DNA of 64,000 bases from Priapulus caudatus (Eukaryota; Priapulida; Priapulimorpha; Priapulimorphida; Priapulidae): contig NW_014577085.1 in assembly GCF_000485595.1 (NCBI RefSeq), positions 692,001 to 756,000 on the forward strand, given 5' to 3'. Under the pieces are notes generated by a model. The model was given only the letters and a program-made list of their open reading frames with translations. It searched no databases and had not been told where the DNA came from. Shown here in pieces: positions 54,001-58,984 of this stretch (within the stretch, counting starts at the first letter, position 1; each line of letters opens with the position of its first letter). Both the position numbers and the translations under genes were made by a program.

Positions 54001-56362
54001 CCTTCCTCTGCAGTCTGTACAACCACACGTCCCAGGAGGTGGGCATATAGATCCCCTTCTTGAGCATCCTCCTCTCCGACATCCGATCCTCTTCACAGTA
54101 CAGGAGTACGCCCTATCTCCTTCAGGCAACCCTTCCCCTGAAAGATAAGACAACCCCTTCTATGTTATACAGTAACTAAGCGACACTTCGGCCCTCCCCT
54201 CGGAGGTGTATATGAACACCCTTCCTCCTGAGGTGTATCTGAACACCCCTCTCTCATGAGGTGCATCTGACCACCCCTTCCTCCTGAGGTGTATCTGAAC
54301 ACCCCTCTCTCATGAGGTGCATCTGAACACCCCTTAATTCCTCCTGAGGTGTATCTGAACACCTCTCTCATGAGGTGTATATGAACACCCCTCTCTCATG
54401 AGGTTTATCTGAACACCGCTCCCTCATGGTGGGCAAATTAATTAATTTATTTAATTAATTATTTTTATTTTTAATGTCTTTTATCTTTTGATTTCTTATT
54501 ATTTTTTACTGTTTGGGATGGGATGGGATGGCATGCGATGGCATGCGATGGCATGCGATGGCATGGCATGGCATGGGATGGGATGTGGTGCGATGGAATG
54601 GCATGGGATGGCATGGCATGGCATGGCACTGAATGTGATGAGATGGGATATGGGATGGGATGCGGTGCGATGGGATGGGATGGGATGGCATGGAATGGGA
54701 TGGATGGATGCATGCATGGATAGATAGATAGTTAGATTTTTTGGGGTATTTTCCTTTCAACCAAGCGGTCACCAGCTGAGTAACGCCACTGATTCCCCCA
54801 TACATATCATCACTGTAATGACAGAGCTATTTGCTGGTAAGAGTTTTCTCGTGTTGCCACACTGACACAGAACATGACACAGTACGTGAGGTAGCTACAG
54901 CAAGACGTCAGGCCTCATAATCATTTCAGACAAATTTTAAGCTCACAGAAATTGTGACAGATATGCAAGAAACGATATCTGAATAAATTAGAGATTATTT
55001 AGGATCCATTAAGGTCATATGCACACTGAGGAAATAAATTTAACCTGCAGCATGTCGTTCAGGTGAAGATATTAATGAAGTGTCTCTATATTGGCATTCC
55101 TTTTCGTGTAATGATATTTTCTCTCTGGGCCTGCTAGGAGGTTAACTTGAACGACAAACGAACGCATGTTTAGTGTGTACTCATCAGCCGCTCACTAGTA
55201 GATCAAGTGTTACACTTTATTTAGTATTAGTTTACGAAGTAAGCGCGCATGAAATCTGTGCAGGCTGTCAAGAAACTCGCAAAAGCGGTCAAGTTCTTCC
55301 CTGTGATGATGCCACGGCTACTCCACCTGAAAGCATACCTGAGCCTGCTGCTGGGAGACCAGACAGGTGCCCGCAACAGCTTAGAGAAAGCACTGGCCCT
55401 CTCCATCGAATTAGGTAAGCCTCTGCTTTTGTGATTGTTAATCGTGTTGGCTTAATAAGTAAGTGAGTGAATATTGAACTACTGTGCTGTAGTTCATTCA
55501 TTGTAACTGAGGCTGAGAGGGTCTATGTCTCCCAGGGTACTGCCGGAACGTACCCTGGTACTATCTAATATGCAGGACCGTACCTCGCCTACTCCACTAA
55601 CGAATCTAGGGAGTCGCCTACGCCTACTCCCTAACCCTAACCCTAACCATATCAGATAGTTACCAGCGTACGTTCCGGTATACCGGACCGTACCCAGGGT
55701 ACGTTCCGGCAGTACCCTGGGGGACATTGACCCTATGAGCGTAACTGAGTTCTAGTGAAGTATACGAATCTATGCTGCACACGCGTGTAATTTATAGCAC
55801 TGATGCACTCGTGCAAAATACAGTGCAGCCTGTATAAATAGCGGTATCCGCACAATGCTATGGGTTTTTTTCATTCGAGTTTCACCAACACCTGGATCTC
55901 CTATTGCCGGTAATGAAAGATCATCGATAATTTCTCATCATGTACCGGATGCATATCATGGGTAGATTCACACTAAACCTTAACTTTACCACTCGGGCTG
56001 ATGTTGGAAGAAGAGTAGGCGCGTGTGTATGAGTATCATGTATGGATTCACACTAAACCTGCTAAACCTCACTACTAGGGCTGGTGTTGGAAGAAGAGTG
56101 GGTGCAGCACAGTCAGGACGTGTGGTTCGATGACAGCTGCGAACCTGAAGTCGCCTCCTTCTGGCATGACCACGCCACAGCTAACACGATCATGCACTGG
56201 GACGAGATATCGGAGATGAGTGGGAAGGACATCAAATTCTCTTTCCCCGTTCCACGAACAGGGTCGCCCACGCTATCCGACGCCGAGCAACAGGGAGCAG
56301 AAAATGACGAGACATCGGCTGTAGATATGCACACACATGCTACCTCCACGATAACAGAGTAG
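23842..56362 (+). CDS. ADCY10: Soluble adenylyl cyclase (sAC), ~32 recognised exons
   Basis: Makes cAMP from ATP inside the cell; in vertebrates bicarbonate and calcium stimulate it (family knowledge). Recognised exons total about 4.9 kb, roughly 1,640 residues; human ADCY10 has 1,610. Order: C1 cyclase domain (23842-25815), linker, C2 cyclase domain (27262-33110), P-loop NTPase (Walker A GDPGIGKT at 33736-33901, Walker B LLFTVDDAHF at 35546-35826), long helical C-terminal part, stop TAG at 56360-56362. Catalytic residues seen: metal Asp in MFADVSG and FAGDA, Lys of LKFAGD, Lys of MFDKG, Thr of RHEYT, Asn and Arg of NVNKAARLM. Adjacent exons are phase-compatible except across two stretches, 38710-44776 and 51998-55263, where family segments are missing. 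A 5' exon may lie upstream; the first in-frame ATG seen is at 23889. Confidence 0.95.
24225..24577. mobile_element. Possible short inverted-repeat element in ADCY10 intron
   Basis: AACGACAGTG at the left and CACTGTCGTT at the right, with inner inverted words GACAAAGTTGCGC and GCGCAACTTTGTC. Boundaries and class are uncertain. Confidence 0.4.
24902..25039 (+). CDS. ADCY10: ADCY10 exon b: C1 core
   Basis: Begins GFTSLTEKYSANAKSGADQL and ends GDILKFAG. The Lys corresponds to human Lys95; the metal Asp (human Asp99) begins the next exon. Acceptor TACCTTTAG, donor GTGTGT. Confidence 0.95.
25204..25347 (+). CDS. ADCY10: ADCY10 exon c: second C1 metal Asp
   Basis: Continues FAGDAILAVWPCEPDELKG and ends IGVKLRVKM. 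Donor GTGAGA at 25348 is used, not GTAAAA at 25337, because only the former joins the next exon in frame as VKMAIACGEL. Confidence 0.95.
25610..25815 (+). CDS. ADCY10: ADCY10 exon d: C1 end, bicarbonate-site region
   Basis: AIACGELCVMFLGND, then HYVTTGNTVNDVNKT and VVLSPYAWSLCD. It aligns without gaps to human LAAGHIS through ILSPNCWQLCD. Where human has Val167 and Arg176, this protein has Thr (25672-25674) and Asn (25699-25701). Donor GTGAGT, phase 0. Confidence 0.95.
26062..26212 (+). CDS. ADCY10: ADCY10 exon e: C1-C2 linker
   Basis: Starts VSAVFTEQPAHYLLRRTYSY and ends FSRPF. The acceptor AAAG before GTTTCTGCAG was chosen because the nearer TGCAG would shift the frame. Donor GTATAA is non-optimal. 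Confidence 0.8.
26469..26516 (+). CDS. ADCY10: ADCY10 exon f: linker, 48 nt
   Basis: Acceptor AATTGCAG, donor GTAAGC. Encodes VTASQDSIAEERKKLR. Charged, poorly conserved linker; called on splice sites and phase continuity with the exons on both sides. Confidence 0.7.
26557..26643 (+). repeat. CT-rich simple repeat
   Basis: Pyrimidine tract of TCTCTC with C runs in the intron after exon f. Confidence 0.9.
26969..27051 (+). CDS. ADCY10: ADCY10 exon g: linker before C2
   Basis: Acceptor TTGTTTTTAG, donor GTAATC. Encodes FRRSVFLDSEESLVQDLRRY and VISPVRKK, equivalent to the human MSLQKYVMESILKQI region. Confidence 0.9.
27146..27216 (+). repeat. (ACTGT)n pentanucleotide microsatellite
   Basis: About 13-14 uninterrupted ACTGT/TACTG units in the intron between exons g and h. 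Confidence 0.97.
27262..27418 (+). CDS. ADCY10: ADCY10 exon h: start of C2
   Basis: IDDNQPVEFLSEMREVTIVF then MNMVLKETTLREQVYIL, matching human LSELRPVTIVFVNLMF. C2 contributes adenine and transition-state residues, not the metal aspartates, so the absence of Asp after VTIVF is normal for the family. Confidence 0.95.
28693..28724 (+). CDS. ADCY10: ADCY10 exon i: 32-nt microexon with C2 Lys
   Basis: Acceptor ATATTTTCAG, donor GTAACT. Encodes GCMNKIFMFDK, matching human GQINKVFMFDK, whose last Lys is human Lys334 (purine recognition). Confidence 0.9.
28859..29071 (+). repeat. 89-bp direct duplication in an ADCY10 intron
   Basis: ACTCTATATCTTGTGCAGTA through GGTCGAGTCAATATAAT occurs at 28859-28947 and again at 28983-29071 with no visible difference, separated by about 35 bases. 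It duplicates a TTGTGCAG acceptor-like word 120-240 bases before exon j. Confidence 0.95.
29143..29261 (+). CDS. ADCY10: ADCY10 exon j: C2
   Basis: GTTFLVIFGLPGYKEEDETA then NALQAAYRMTNEL, equivalent to human FLCVFGFPGEK and the following helix. Acceptor CAATTGCAG, donor GTAAGC, phase 2. Confidence 0.95.
29384..30692 (+). repeat. Dispersed repeat R1, copy 4 (near full length)
   Basis: Head ATTAGCTCATCTGACGTAGT followed by a GTCCGTCCGTGCG tract; body with AACAGTTGGGCACAAATCTT, GATATTCGGGACGTCGGGGG and TTTTTTGTTTCAGCACTGAC; tail CAGACCTCAGATGAGCACTG then GCGGCACTTGTTG. The tail contains the complement of the head's GCTCATCTGA. Confidence 0.85.
30810..30886 (+). CDS. ADCY10: ADCY10 exon k: C2 core
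   Basis: RTSIGVTVGSTFCGVVGHRH then RHEYT. The Thr corresponds to human Thr405. Acceptor AATATTTCAG, donor GTAAAT. Confidence 0.97.
30931..32104 (+). repeat. Dispersed repeat R1, copy 5 (full length, forward)
   Basis: Head TTTTAGCTCATATGACATAG, a CCGTCCGTCCGTGCGTGCG tract, body as in copy 4, a middle part (TCTATACATGCCTGGATGTA; GCCACTGCCAGTGGCCACTG) and tail ending TTAGATGAGCGCTGTCGCTT then CGCGGCACTTGTTTT. It is used here as the reference for copy 3. It lies between exons k and l. Confidence 0.85.
32909..33110 (+). CDS. ADCY10: ADCY10 exon l: end of C2, catalytic Asn and Arg
   Basis: VIGSNVNKAARLMMYYPGRV: Asn and Arg of NKAAR correspond to human Asn412 and Arg416. Continues PYHFLEMEKLTLKGIANSG and TIYEYTENV, as in human FKELPKKVMKGVADSGP. 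Acceptor GTATTTTCAG, donor GTAATG. Confidence 0.97.
33189..33236 (+). repeat. (GTGC)n microsatellite
   Basis: Tandem GTGCGTGC with GCGCGTGTGTAT at its end, in an ADCY10 intron. Confidence 0.9.
33398..33471 (+). CDS. ADCY10: ADCY10 exon m: linker to NTPase
   Basis: Acceptor ACTGTGATAG, donor GTGCGT. Encodes MKGKHDSSDQRANLSSRDFE and YPLV, leading into GRQKEIG in the next exon (human GRNKEI). Confidence 0.85.
33736..33901 (+). CDS. ADCY10: ADCY10 exon n: P-loop (Walker A)
   Basis: GRQKEIGIIMDELCLMKS, then LVVFHGDPGIGKTRLMRAI. GDPGIGKT is a canonical P-loop; human has GLPGYGKS. Acceptor TGTAAACAG, donor GTATAT, phase 2. Confidence 0.95.
34287..34479 (+). CDS. ADCY10: ADCY10 exon o: NTPase domain
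   Basis: VIDCAVSSNDTSHYFAIKTL then VSLMLDPEDRMSQHEKEG and SLCLLNDVLNFR. It resembles human RIIAISLNKISFHQTFY and YCLLNDIFHVQF. Donor GTAAGT, phase 0. Confidence 0.93.
34852..34938 (+). CDS. ADCY10: ADCY10 exon p: NTPase domain
   Basis: FPTSAGLPKIDSATRTKEVH and KILQQIVHV, preceding the Walker B strand. Acceptor TTACTTGCAG, donor GTAAGC. Confidence 0.9.
35043..35215 (+). repeat. (GT/GC)n and (GGAT/GGAC)n microsatellites
   Basis: GTGCGTGTGC repeats at about 35043-35140, then TGGATGGA/CGGACGGA repeats at 35151-35215, in the intron before exon q. Confidence 0.9.
35546..35826 (+). CDS. ADCY10: ADCY10 exon q: Walker B, strikingly GC-rich
   Basis: Begins VARDQPLLFTVDDAHFMDAE: hydrophobic strand plus DDAHF, the Walker B site (human IIFIIDEAQFVD). 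Continues SWEFLDDLGCDSAALCCV and ends LDVSAVPPQIVT. Nearly every third codon position is G or C, unlike the exons on either side, and the following 60 bases are also GC-rich. Acceptor TGCGTGCAG, donor GTAAGT, phase 2. Frame and family match are intact, so it is a genuine exon with unusual composition. Confidence 0.93.
36180..36640 (+). repeat. Degenerate TTAGGG/GTGATTGGGG minisatellite
   Basis: About 450 bases of GGGTTAGGGTTGTGATTGGG variants in an ADCY10 intron. TTAGGG is the ancestral animal telomere word, but spacing and interruptions are irregular, so this is an interstitial repeat, not a telomere. Confidence 0.9.
37121..37720. mobile_element. 600-bp PIF/Harbinger-like MITE with TTA target duplication
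   Basis: Ends AGGGCTGGACACACTAGGTG and CACCTAGTGTGTCCGGCCCT are inverted repeats, flanked by TTA at 37118-37120 and 37721-37723. The inner sequence repeats CGCCCGATTT and ATTAAATCGCC words. It holds a 10-base gap (37363-37372) and a CACG/CGCA microsatellite (37373-37600). A 3-bp TTA duplication is typical of the PIF/Harbinger group (established knowledge). Confidence 0.85.
37731..37764. repeat. 15-bp-arm hairpin beside the MITE
   Basis: GAGCTCATAATAGAG, loop AGAT, CTCTATTATGAGCTC. The ATAATAGAG/CTCTATTAT core recurs in the hairpin at 57522-57562. Confidence 0.9.
38120..38303 (+). CDS. ADCY10: ADCY10 exon r
   Basis: TLMKEKSHGVPSWCDQLLRD then MYVSGKLLIVKRTD, equivalent to human GEGSCGIPFYCEELLKNL. 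It ends with basic RKRQTRRASIAPTSLK. RRAS is a possible PKA-type site. Acceptor GTGTTGCAG, donor GTGAGA. Confidence 0.93.
38592..38709 (+). CDS. ADCY10: ADCY10 exon s, last before the first missing stretch
   Basis: LGVTPVEENSVEVRKAEDYV then CVIAPGVALEQIQMPDSMK, equivalent to human SLKEISLIQLDSMRL. Ends phase 1 at GTACAT. The next secure exon begins phase 2 at 44777, so at least one exon is missing between. Confidence 0.85.
38762..38866 (+). repeat. GCCGACAGGTTTG minisatellite
   Basis: Five imperfect units containing GCCGACAGGTTTG, two of them adjacent 23-base copies with GGATTTCAG. Confidence 0.9.
39060..39190 (+). repeat. TGCGTGCCTGCGCACATGCC minisatellite
   Basis: Tandem GTGCGTGCGTGCCTGCGCAC units with CATGCCTGCATGCGTGT between them. 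Confidence 0.85.
39320..39620. repeat. Repeat related to 43740-44100
   Basis: GAAACAATCGTGCCCCCCCC and CGGCGACCTTTGAAAATATA resemble GAAACGAATCCTGCATCCCC and CGGCGACCTTGATAATATAA in the second copy, in the same order and spacing. Class unknown. Confidence 0.6.
39772..39876 (+). repeat. CCCATTTCGCCTACT minisatellite
   Basis: Six or so imperfect copies of the 15-base unit CCCATTTCGCCTACT. Confidence 0.9.
39978..40065. mobile_element. Short foldback MITE, GTTGTTCAAAAGTGGATAG
   Basis: GTTGTTCAAAAGTGGATA pairs with ATCCACTTTTGAACAAC; the centre is GCGCTATCCACTGGATAAAT with ACTATCCAGTG. I recall closely similar hairpins as abundant repeats in cnidarian and other marine invertebrate genomes. Confidence 0.8.
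40598..40700. repeat. Hairpin of the TAGACTGG family
   Basis: TATAGCCCATTAGACTGGCA pairs with AGTCCTAGTCTATATAG across GCTTAGTCACTCGAGGCAAT. It is related to 15842-15955. Confidence 0.6.
40705..42435. other. ADCY10 intron interval, no exon recognised
   Basis: TAGTAGTAC-type simple sequence at about 40900-41100, then unremarkable intron. The missing ADCY10 segment was looked for here and not found. Confidence 0.5.
42436..43125 (+). repeat. Dispersed repeat R1, copy 6
   Basis: Head TTAGCTCGGCTGACGAAGTC with GTCCGTCCGTGCGTCC, body through TTTTTGTTTCAGTGCTGACC to GCTAGTAGAGCCCC, ending in a C-rich tract (43050-43125) like copy 1. Confidence 0.85.
43740..44100. repeat. Repeat related to 39320-39620
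   Basis: See the partner at 39320. The poly-C run (CATCCCCCCCCCCC) and CGGCGACCTTGATAATATAA are shared in order. Short frames across it are not family-like. Confidence 0.6.
44777..45126 (+). CDS. ADCY10: ADCY10 exon u: start of C-terminal region
   Basis: FKTALMHETAYEVLLENQRI then ARFLENQTYRCLPCGGSDF, matching human NPMMQKTAYELWLKDQRK and ARFLEEDAHRCDHCRGRDF. A Ser/Thr/Arg-rich, less conserved segment follows (about residues 60-117 of the exon). Acceptor CTGTCTTCAG, donor GTATAT. The first base completes a codon from a missing upstream exon. Confidence 0.95.
45454..45825. mobile_element. 372-bp hAT-type MITE with exact 8-bp target duplication
   Basis: Ends TAGTGATGTC and GACAACACTA are inverted repeats with one mismatch. 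The 8-base CCTGCTAC lies directly on both sides (45446-45453 and 45826-45833). TAGTGTTGTC-type ends and 8-bp duplications mark hAT elements (established knowledge). The inside holds AACCGATCATCGGTT palindromic words. It ends 36 bases before an ADCY10 exon. Confidence 0.9.
45862..46066 (+). CDS. ADCY10: ADCY10 exon v: acidic linker with RRRSSF
   Basis: VQQDSDSSAVPTFSWLLKLF, then ENDDNEEEDVDEQNTDAVRG and LRRRSSFGGALG. Acidic low-conservation insert in the position of the human ENRSPEEIREKI region. RRRSSF (46035-46052) fits a PKA consensus. Acceptor GTGTTGCAG, donor GTGAGG. Confidence 0.85.
46706..46886 (+). CDS. ADCY10: ADCY10 exon w
   Basis: DLRNCQCNEVLAYVYPQLVR then HWRAAGRSGKTVHALTEAGA, equivalent to human LESCQCEEILEIVILPLAHH and FLALGENDKALYYFLEIASA. 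GRSGKT resembles a P-loop fragment, but by homology this is the TPR-like repeat region. Acceptor CTCGATGCAG, donor GTACTC. Confidence 0.93.
47827..48024 (+). CDS. ADCY10: ADCY10 exon x
   Basis: ALSHLYEADQLIKDNVAQKN, then EEGKEIVEENLLLKKPLDDI and LSEGRVQSLIGQ. Charged helical segment in the TPR-like region; the CAG to ALL boundary is phase 0 on both sides. Confidence 0.9.
48294..48469 (+). CDS. ADCY10: ADCY10 exon y
   Basis: ALLDSGRHDEAEGHFLASLK then ALGCPQPTSMASTLAKIVSE. TPR-like helix pair equivalent to human NMGQIVLAKKMLRKALKLLN. Acceptor TTCCCAAAG, donor GTGAGT. Confidence 0.92.
49026..49176 (+). CDS. ADCY10: ADCY10 exon z
   Basis: TYNYDYLVEHTRCLSNLWQV then YEQQNRKQRCYLAALQAVNI and AEEVGKDFHQ, equivalent to human QTVCLSLLWRIYSYSYLFHC. 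Donor GTGAAG. Confidence 0.93.
49681..49772 (+). CDS. ADCY10: ADCY10 exon aa
   Basis: LIIAYTLMMVTCSSRCEHEK and VELYEGLAMKR, equivalent to human FQIIKAYLDYSLYHHLAGYK and the helix after it. Acceptor CTACTCGCAG, donor GTAAAA. Confidence 0.92.
50504..50622 (+). CDS. ADCY10: ADCY10 exon bb
   Basis: CYVLQDTLEADDMATVAHMF then SESLEASLMTGRIDQAIKS, equivalent to human VAYVAETLVFNKLIMGHLDL. Acceptor GCTATTGTAG, donor GTACAT. Confidence 0.93.
50867..50963 (+). CDS. ADCY10: ADCY10 exon cc
   Basis: GMKANKITDRLRDSMMKLRA then QPTLARSLILAG, equivalent to human GSRALQMWALLQNPNRHYQS and CRLSRCLLLNSR. Acceptor CTTGTGTAG, donor GTATGT. Confidence 0.92.
51268..51383 (+). CDS. ADCY10: ADCY10 exon dd
   Basis: RYSTCVDILHGLLYAAGNAG then DTTGQIWYYAGCFDIALEA, equivalent to human RYPQLIQVLGRLWELSVTQE and FYFVCLDILLYS. 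Acceptor GCTAAACAG, donor GTAAAT. Confidence 0.93.
51877..51997 (+). CDS. ADCY10: ADCY10 exon ee, last before the second missing stretch
   Basis: GFQVETFDDCKEFVCSSVIA then SPSPIPKFILMACMALW, equivalent to human GFVYRTFEECLEFIHQYENN and LGLYSSVAIWY. Ends phase 2 at donor GTGAGC. Confidence 0.93.
52117..52741 (+). repeat. TTCATATACACCTCAGAAAG minisatellite, forward array
   Basis: About 20 units of roughly 26-30 bases, each with ATACACCTCAGAAAGGG-like sequence and GGGTGTT. It is cut off by a gap at 52742. All three forward frames stay open for 175-266 codons across it because the unit lacks in-frame stops; these are not genes. Confidence 0.95.
52742..52901. other. Assembly gap (N)
   Basis: 160 unresolved bases at the end of the minisatellite, inside the interval where an ADCY10 exon is missing. 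Confidence 0.95.
53251..53313 (+). CDS. ADCY10: Candidate ADCY10 exon ff (uncertain)
   Basis: After acceptor TGTTTTAACAG one frame reads HGLDSVPTAHTYYLEKACTA, reminiscent of human NLLPRRTMTLTYYDGISRYM. A stop (TAG) follows unless the donor GTAGGC at 53314 is used. The phase does not join exon ee directly (it would make TGA), so another exon must come between. Confidence 0.3.
54196..54426 (-). repeat. Same minisatellite, inverted array
   Basis: Units GAGGTGTATCTGAACACCCC / CTCTCATGAGGTGCATCTGA are the reverse complement of the forward array 52117-52741, particularly of its last third (CAGATACACCTCATGAGGGA). Confidence 0.95.
54518..54728 (+). repeat. GGGATGGCAT microsatellite
   Basis: Tandem GGGAT/GGCAT/GCGAT pentamers ending in TGGATGGATGCATGCATGGA and TAGATAGATAG. 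Open frames across it are artefacts of the repeat. Confidence 0.95.
55264..55414 (+). CDS. ADCY10: ADCY10 exon gg
   Basis: AVKKLAKAVKFFPVMMPRLL then HLKAYLSLLLGDQTGARNSL and EKALALSIELG, equivalent to human PRLYHLMAYVCILMGDGQKC and LNTALRLSE. Acceptor TCTGTGCAG, donor GTAAGC, phase 0 at start and 1 at end. Confidence 0.95.
55512..55740. mobile_element. 229-bp palindromic MITE with exact 9-bp target duplication
   Basis: Ends GCTGAGAGGGTCTATGTCTC and GGACATTGACCCTATGAGC are inverted repeats that continue through CCCAGGGTACTGCCGGAACG. GTAACTGAG is repeated on both sides (55503-55511 and 55741-55749). The centre holds CCCTAACCCTAACCCTAACC. A 9-bp duplication is typical of Mutator-like elements, but the superfamily is unproven. 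Degraded relatives lie in the 13-21 kb duplication. Confidence 0.9.
56079..56362 (+). CDS. ADCY10: ADCY10 last exon hh
   Basis: GLVLEEEWVQHSQDVWFDDS, then FWHDHATANTIMHWDEISEM and a polar tail ending TSAVDMHTHATSTITE-stop (TAG 56360-56362). Acceptor CACTACTAG. The tail differs from the human C-terminus, as expected for the least conserved part. Confidence 0.9.
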
Positions 56363-56752
56363 TCATCATTTAATGGCCTGGTGTTGTTACGCAGCCCTTT
56401 CTCTAGAAGGTTCTTTGAGAGGGTTTTTAAATTTCATAGACTGGTGTCATGAGTGGTCGCTAAGATTTTTAATGTGCTGTCAAATATGTTTTTTTGTATT
56501 ATTTTCCTTGAATTTTCACCGATTCTAAACAGTGTCTTTGTTCAGTATTTAGTATTTGATTCTGTGTCATGTTCGTATTCACTATTTAAATGTTCAGTTC
56601 AAGTCTGGGTAACATGACATATCTGCCATTTCATACTTCATTGACCTAAATCAACACGCAATTTTTATCTGTGATCTATTTACTCCAAGAAATCCCATCG
56701 ATTTCATCCTCTCTGCCATATAATATACGTCTTATATCTATTTCAATATGTG

Positions 56753-56758
56753 AATAAA
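56753..56758 (+). terminator. ADCY10 polyadenylation signal AATAAA
   Basis: AATAAA in ATGTGAATAAATGTATG, 391 bases after the stop codon, followed by TGTT-rich sequence. Confidence 0.7.
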
Positions 56759-56959
56759 TGTATGTTCCAAATTGACGACTGGCGTTGTTATTTATGTGCT
56801 GTCAGCTAGGGACGTTATCCAACCTTCTAATGTGTTGATAGCTTTTCTCAAATTTAATTTTGTCTTTATAGATAAGAAGTCAGATAAGAACACTACTTTG
56901 ATAACGTATGCTTACAAAATATTTTCAGAATATTCTGACCTGCTAATGCTGTAAAGAAC

Positions 56960-57200
56960 TCGGAGGTGTATATGCTTGCTAAACTAATATATATACTTTA
57001 AAAACACAACTGGGTCTGAAATCTTTAATATTCTAACTTTGATCGGTTGTTTCTCTTCAATGAAATCCTGGGAACTGCTACACCACGTCAGGTTTACTCA
57101 CCGGATATATTTATATAATCAAGGGTTAATAATGACAAATTTGTCTTTATTAACCCCTGATATAATATATATGTATTCGCTCCCCCCTCTCTCTCTGGCC
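56960..57200. other. Intergenic, nothing recognised
   Basis: AT-rich sequence after the ADCY10 3' end. Confidence 0.5.
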
Positions 57201-57430
57201 CGCTCTCGTTCTCTCTTACTTGCGTACCACACTACTTCGAAAGCTGTGAGTTCAAACCCCCGACCAGGACAAAATTGAAGGTGTAAAATCATGGCCCTCG
57301 ACAAAAGTGACTGTGAATTTCTCGTGGCTCGGACACCCACGTAAATAGCGGCCGAGTCTCCAGTGATGGGAACGTAAAAGAAATACTTCGCACGTAAAAC
57401 ATTCTGGCAGAGACCACCCATCACGAGTGT
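57200..57430 (+). mobile_element. Possible SINE
   Basis: GTGAGTTCAAACCCCCGACC resembles a pol III B box within a tRNA-like 3' half. It is followed by a GC-richer body (CTCGTGGCTCGGACACCCAC; GCGGCCGAGTCTCC) ending AACGTAAAAGAAA. I see no clear A box. Confidence 0.35.
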
Positions 57431-57521
57431 CCGTACTCACGTGTGCGGGCTTTATATTATCGCTGTATCTCGTGTAAGGGACACCGGGGATTCTAATAAC
57501 ATAGCATTTTGATAGCATAAC

Positions 57522-57562
57522 ATCAGGAGTGGATAATAGAGACTCTATTATCCACTCCTGAT
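57522..57562. repeat. Near-perfect 41-bp palindrome
   Basis: CATCAGGAGTGGATAATAGAG, a single A, then CTCTATTATCCACTCCTGATA: 20 of 21 arm positions pair. It shares ATAATAGAG/CTCTATTAT with 37731-37764. Confidence 0.9.
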
Positions 57563-57793
57563 AACATAGTAACGTGACGTGACGTGACGTAACACAACAT
57601 ACCATAATGTAACACCTTTGTGTGTGAGTTCGTTTGATCGGGTGTATACATTGTGTGTTTTATTCCTTGCACTGTCACAAATTTTACATCGCACCTCGCT
57701 ATCTCTCCTTAATCTCTGCTCTTAGCATTTCCTTAATCTGATGCCGTCCCTCTCTAATACTCATCTTCCCTCTTAATGATTCCTTAACCCCAC

Positions 57794-57796
<3 letters not shown>

Positions 57797-57846
<50 letters not shown>

Positions 57847-57850
57847 TCGC
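57797..57850 (+). repeat. (CT)n microsatellite
   Basis: Uninterrupted CTCTCT for about 45 bases. Confidence 0.97.
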
Positions 57851-57959
57851 TCTCATTCTTTCTCTCATTCGCAGTAAAAAATCCTATTGCAATAATCTCT
57901 CAGCCGCGTCCCTCTGAATAACCCGTCTTTGCACATCTATTTTGCTCTTTTATCTATGT

Positions 57960-58984
57960 CGGCAGAATCTAGCAGTAAGTACATCCATGATGGCATTCAG
58001 CATACGAAATTTTCGCAGCAAATTAAACATGTTTACAGCATGGCGATCGTGCGGCAGGTGAGGCGTAAAGCAGATAAGGTCTATGTCCCCCTGACCTCTG
58101 TTTGACGCTGGCTCGTTTAGGCTATTTCTGAGCTAATATATATATATCACAAGAGATATAATACCCAAAGGGCTAATAATACCAAGCTAATAATACCAAT
58201 ACCGCAATAATACCAACCCTAAATATATCAAGAGGTATTATTAAGGCTCTGATATATATATATCTTATATAGTAATACTGTAACGGCCGCGTGTAATTTC
58301 AGCGTATTGCCTCCCGAAAACCGCGCGTAAGGAATGTGGCATTAACTGCTTACCGGGGGGTTTCGACACGTGGCGGAAGACTGATAAGCTATGTCACATA
58401 AGCTTTATTTTGCATAACAAACCGTATACTAAAAGCAAACATTTCACCGAATCTTGGGAAATTCTGCCCTAGCAACGCGCGTGCGAACCTTGACGACGGG
58501 TCTGATGCAACAATGAATATTAAAACATTATTTAAAAATATTTATCCTGCTTGATGATGCCTTCGGCGAAAATATTTCGGGAGTCAAATGCAATTGATTA
58601 ACATAGACCATTTATTGGAAAATCTATAAACTTCAACGGAATGACACACACCTAAAACTGCACAGACAAGACCACAAATTTGGAAATGAAGCCAGCAGCG
58701 TATGATAGCAATAATATGGGTCACTAAGAGAGTTATATGAAACATTAAGAACTTTGGTAGTAAATAGATTTCGTATTTAATTTAGAATTATAATTTATTG
58801 AAACGCTTCAGTGCCTGTGATTATGCACGTATCATGTGATCTGTGGGCATGAGATGTAAACTGTATTGTTAGAGACTGTAAACGTGATATACGTAGGCTG
58901 CCTACGGTGACTGTCGCCGAGCATGCACGTACGCGTCAACTATAGTACTGAGTACTGCACGTATCATGTGACTCGTTAGTTGAG
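57960..58984. other. Intergenic; degenerate AATAATACC hairpin sequence
   Basis: At 58140-58270 CTAATAATACC words alternate with GGTATTATT, related to the hairpin at 60917-60970. The rest is unremarkable. Confidence 0.5.

Noticed and set aside
54471-54805. His/Pro/Met-rich frames of 66-99 codons
   Set aside because: Translations of the GGGAT/GGCAT pentamer repeat.
57235-57260. A tRNA gene
   Set aside because: Only a B-box-like word is present; no A box, acceptor stem or anticodon arm could be assembled, so a SINE is more likely.
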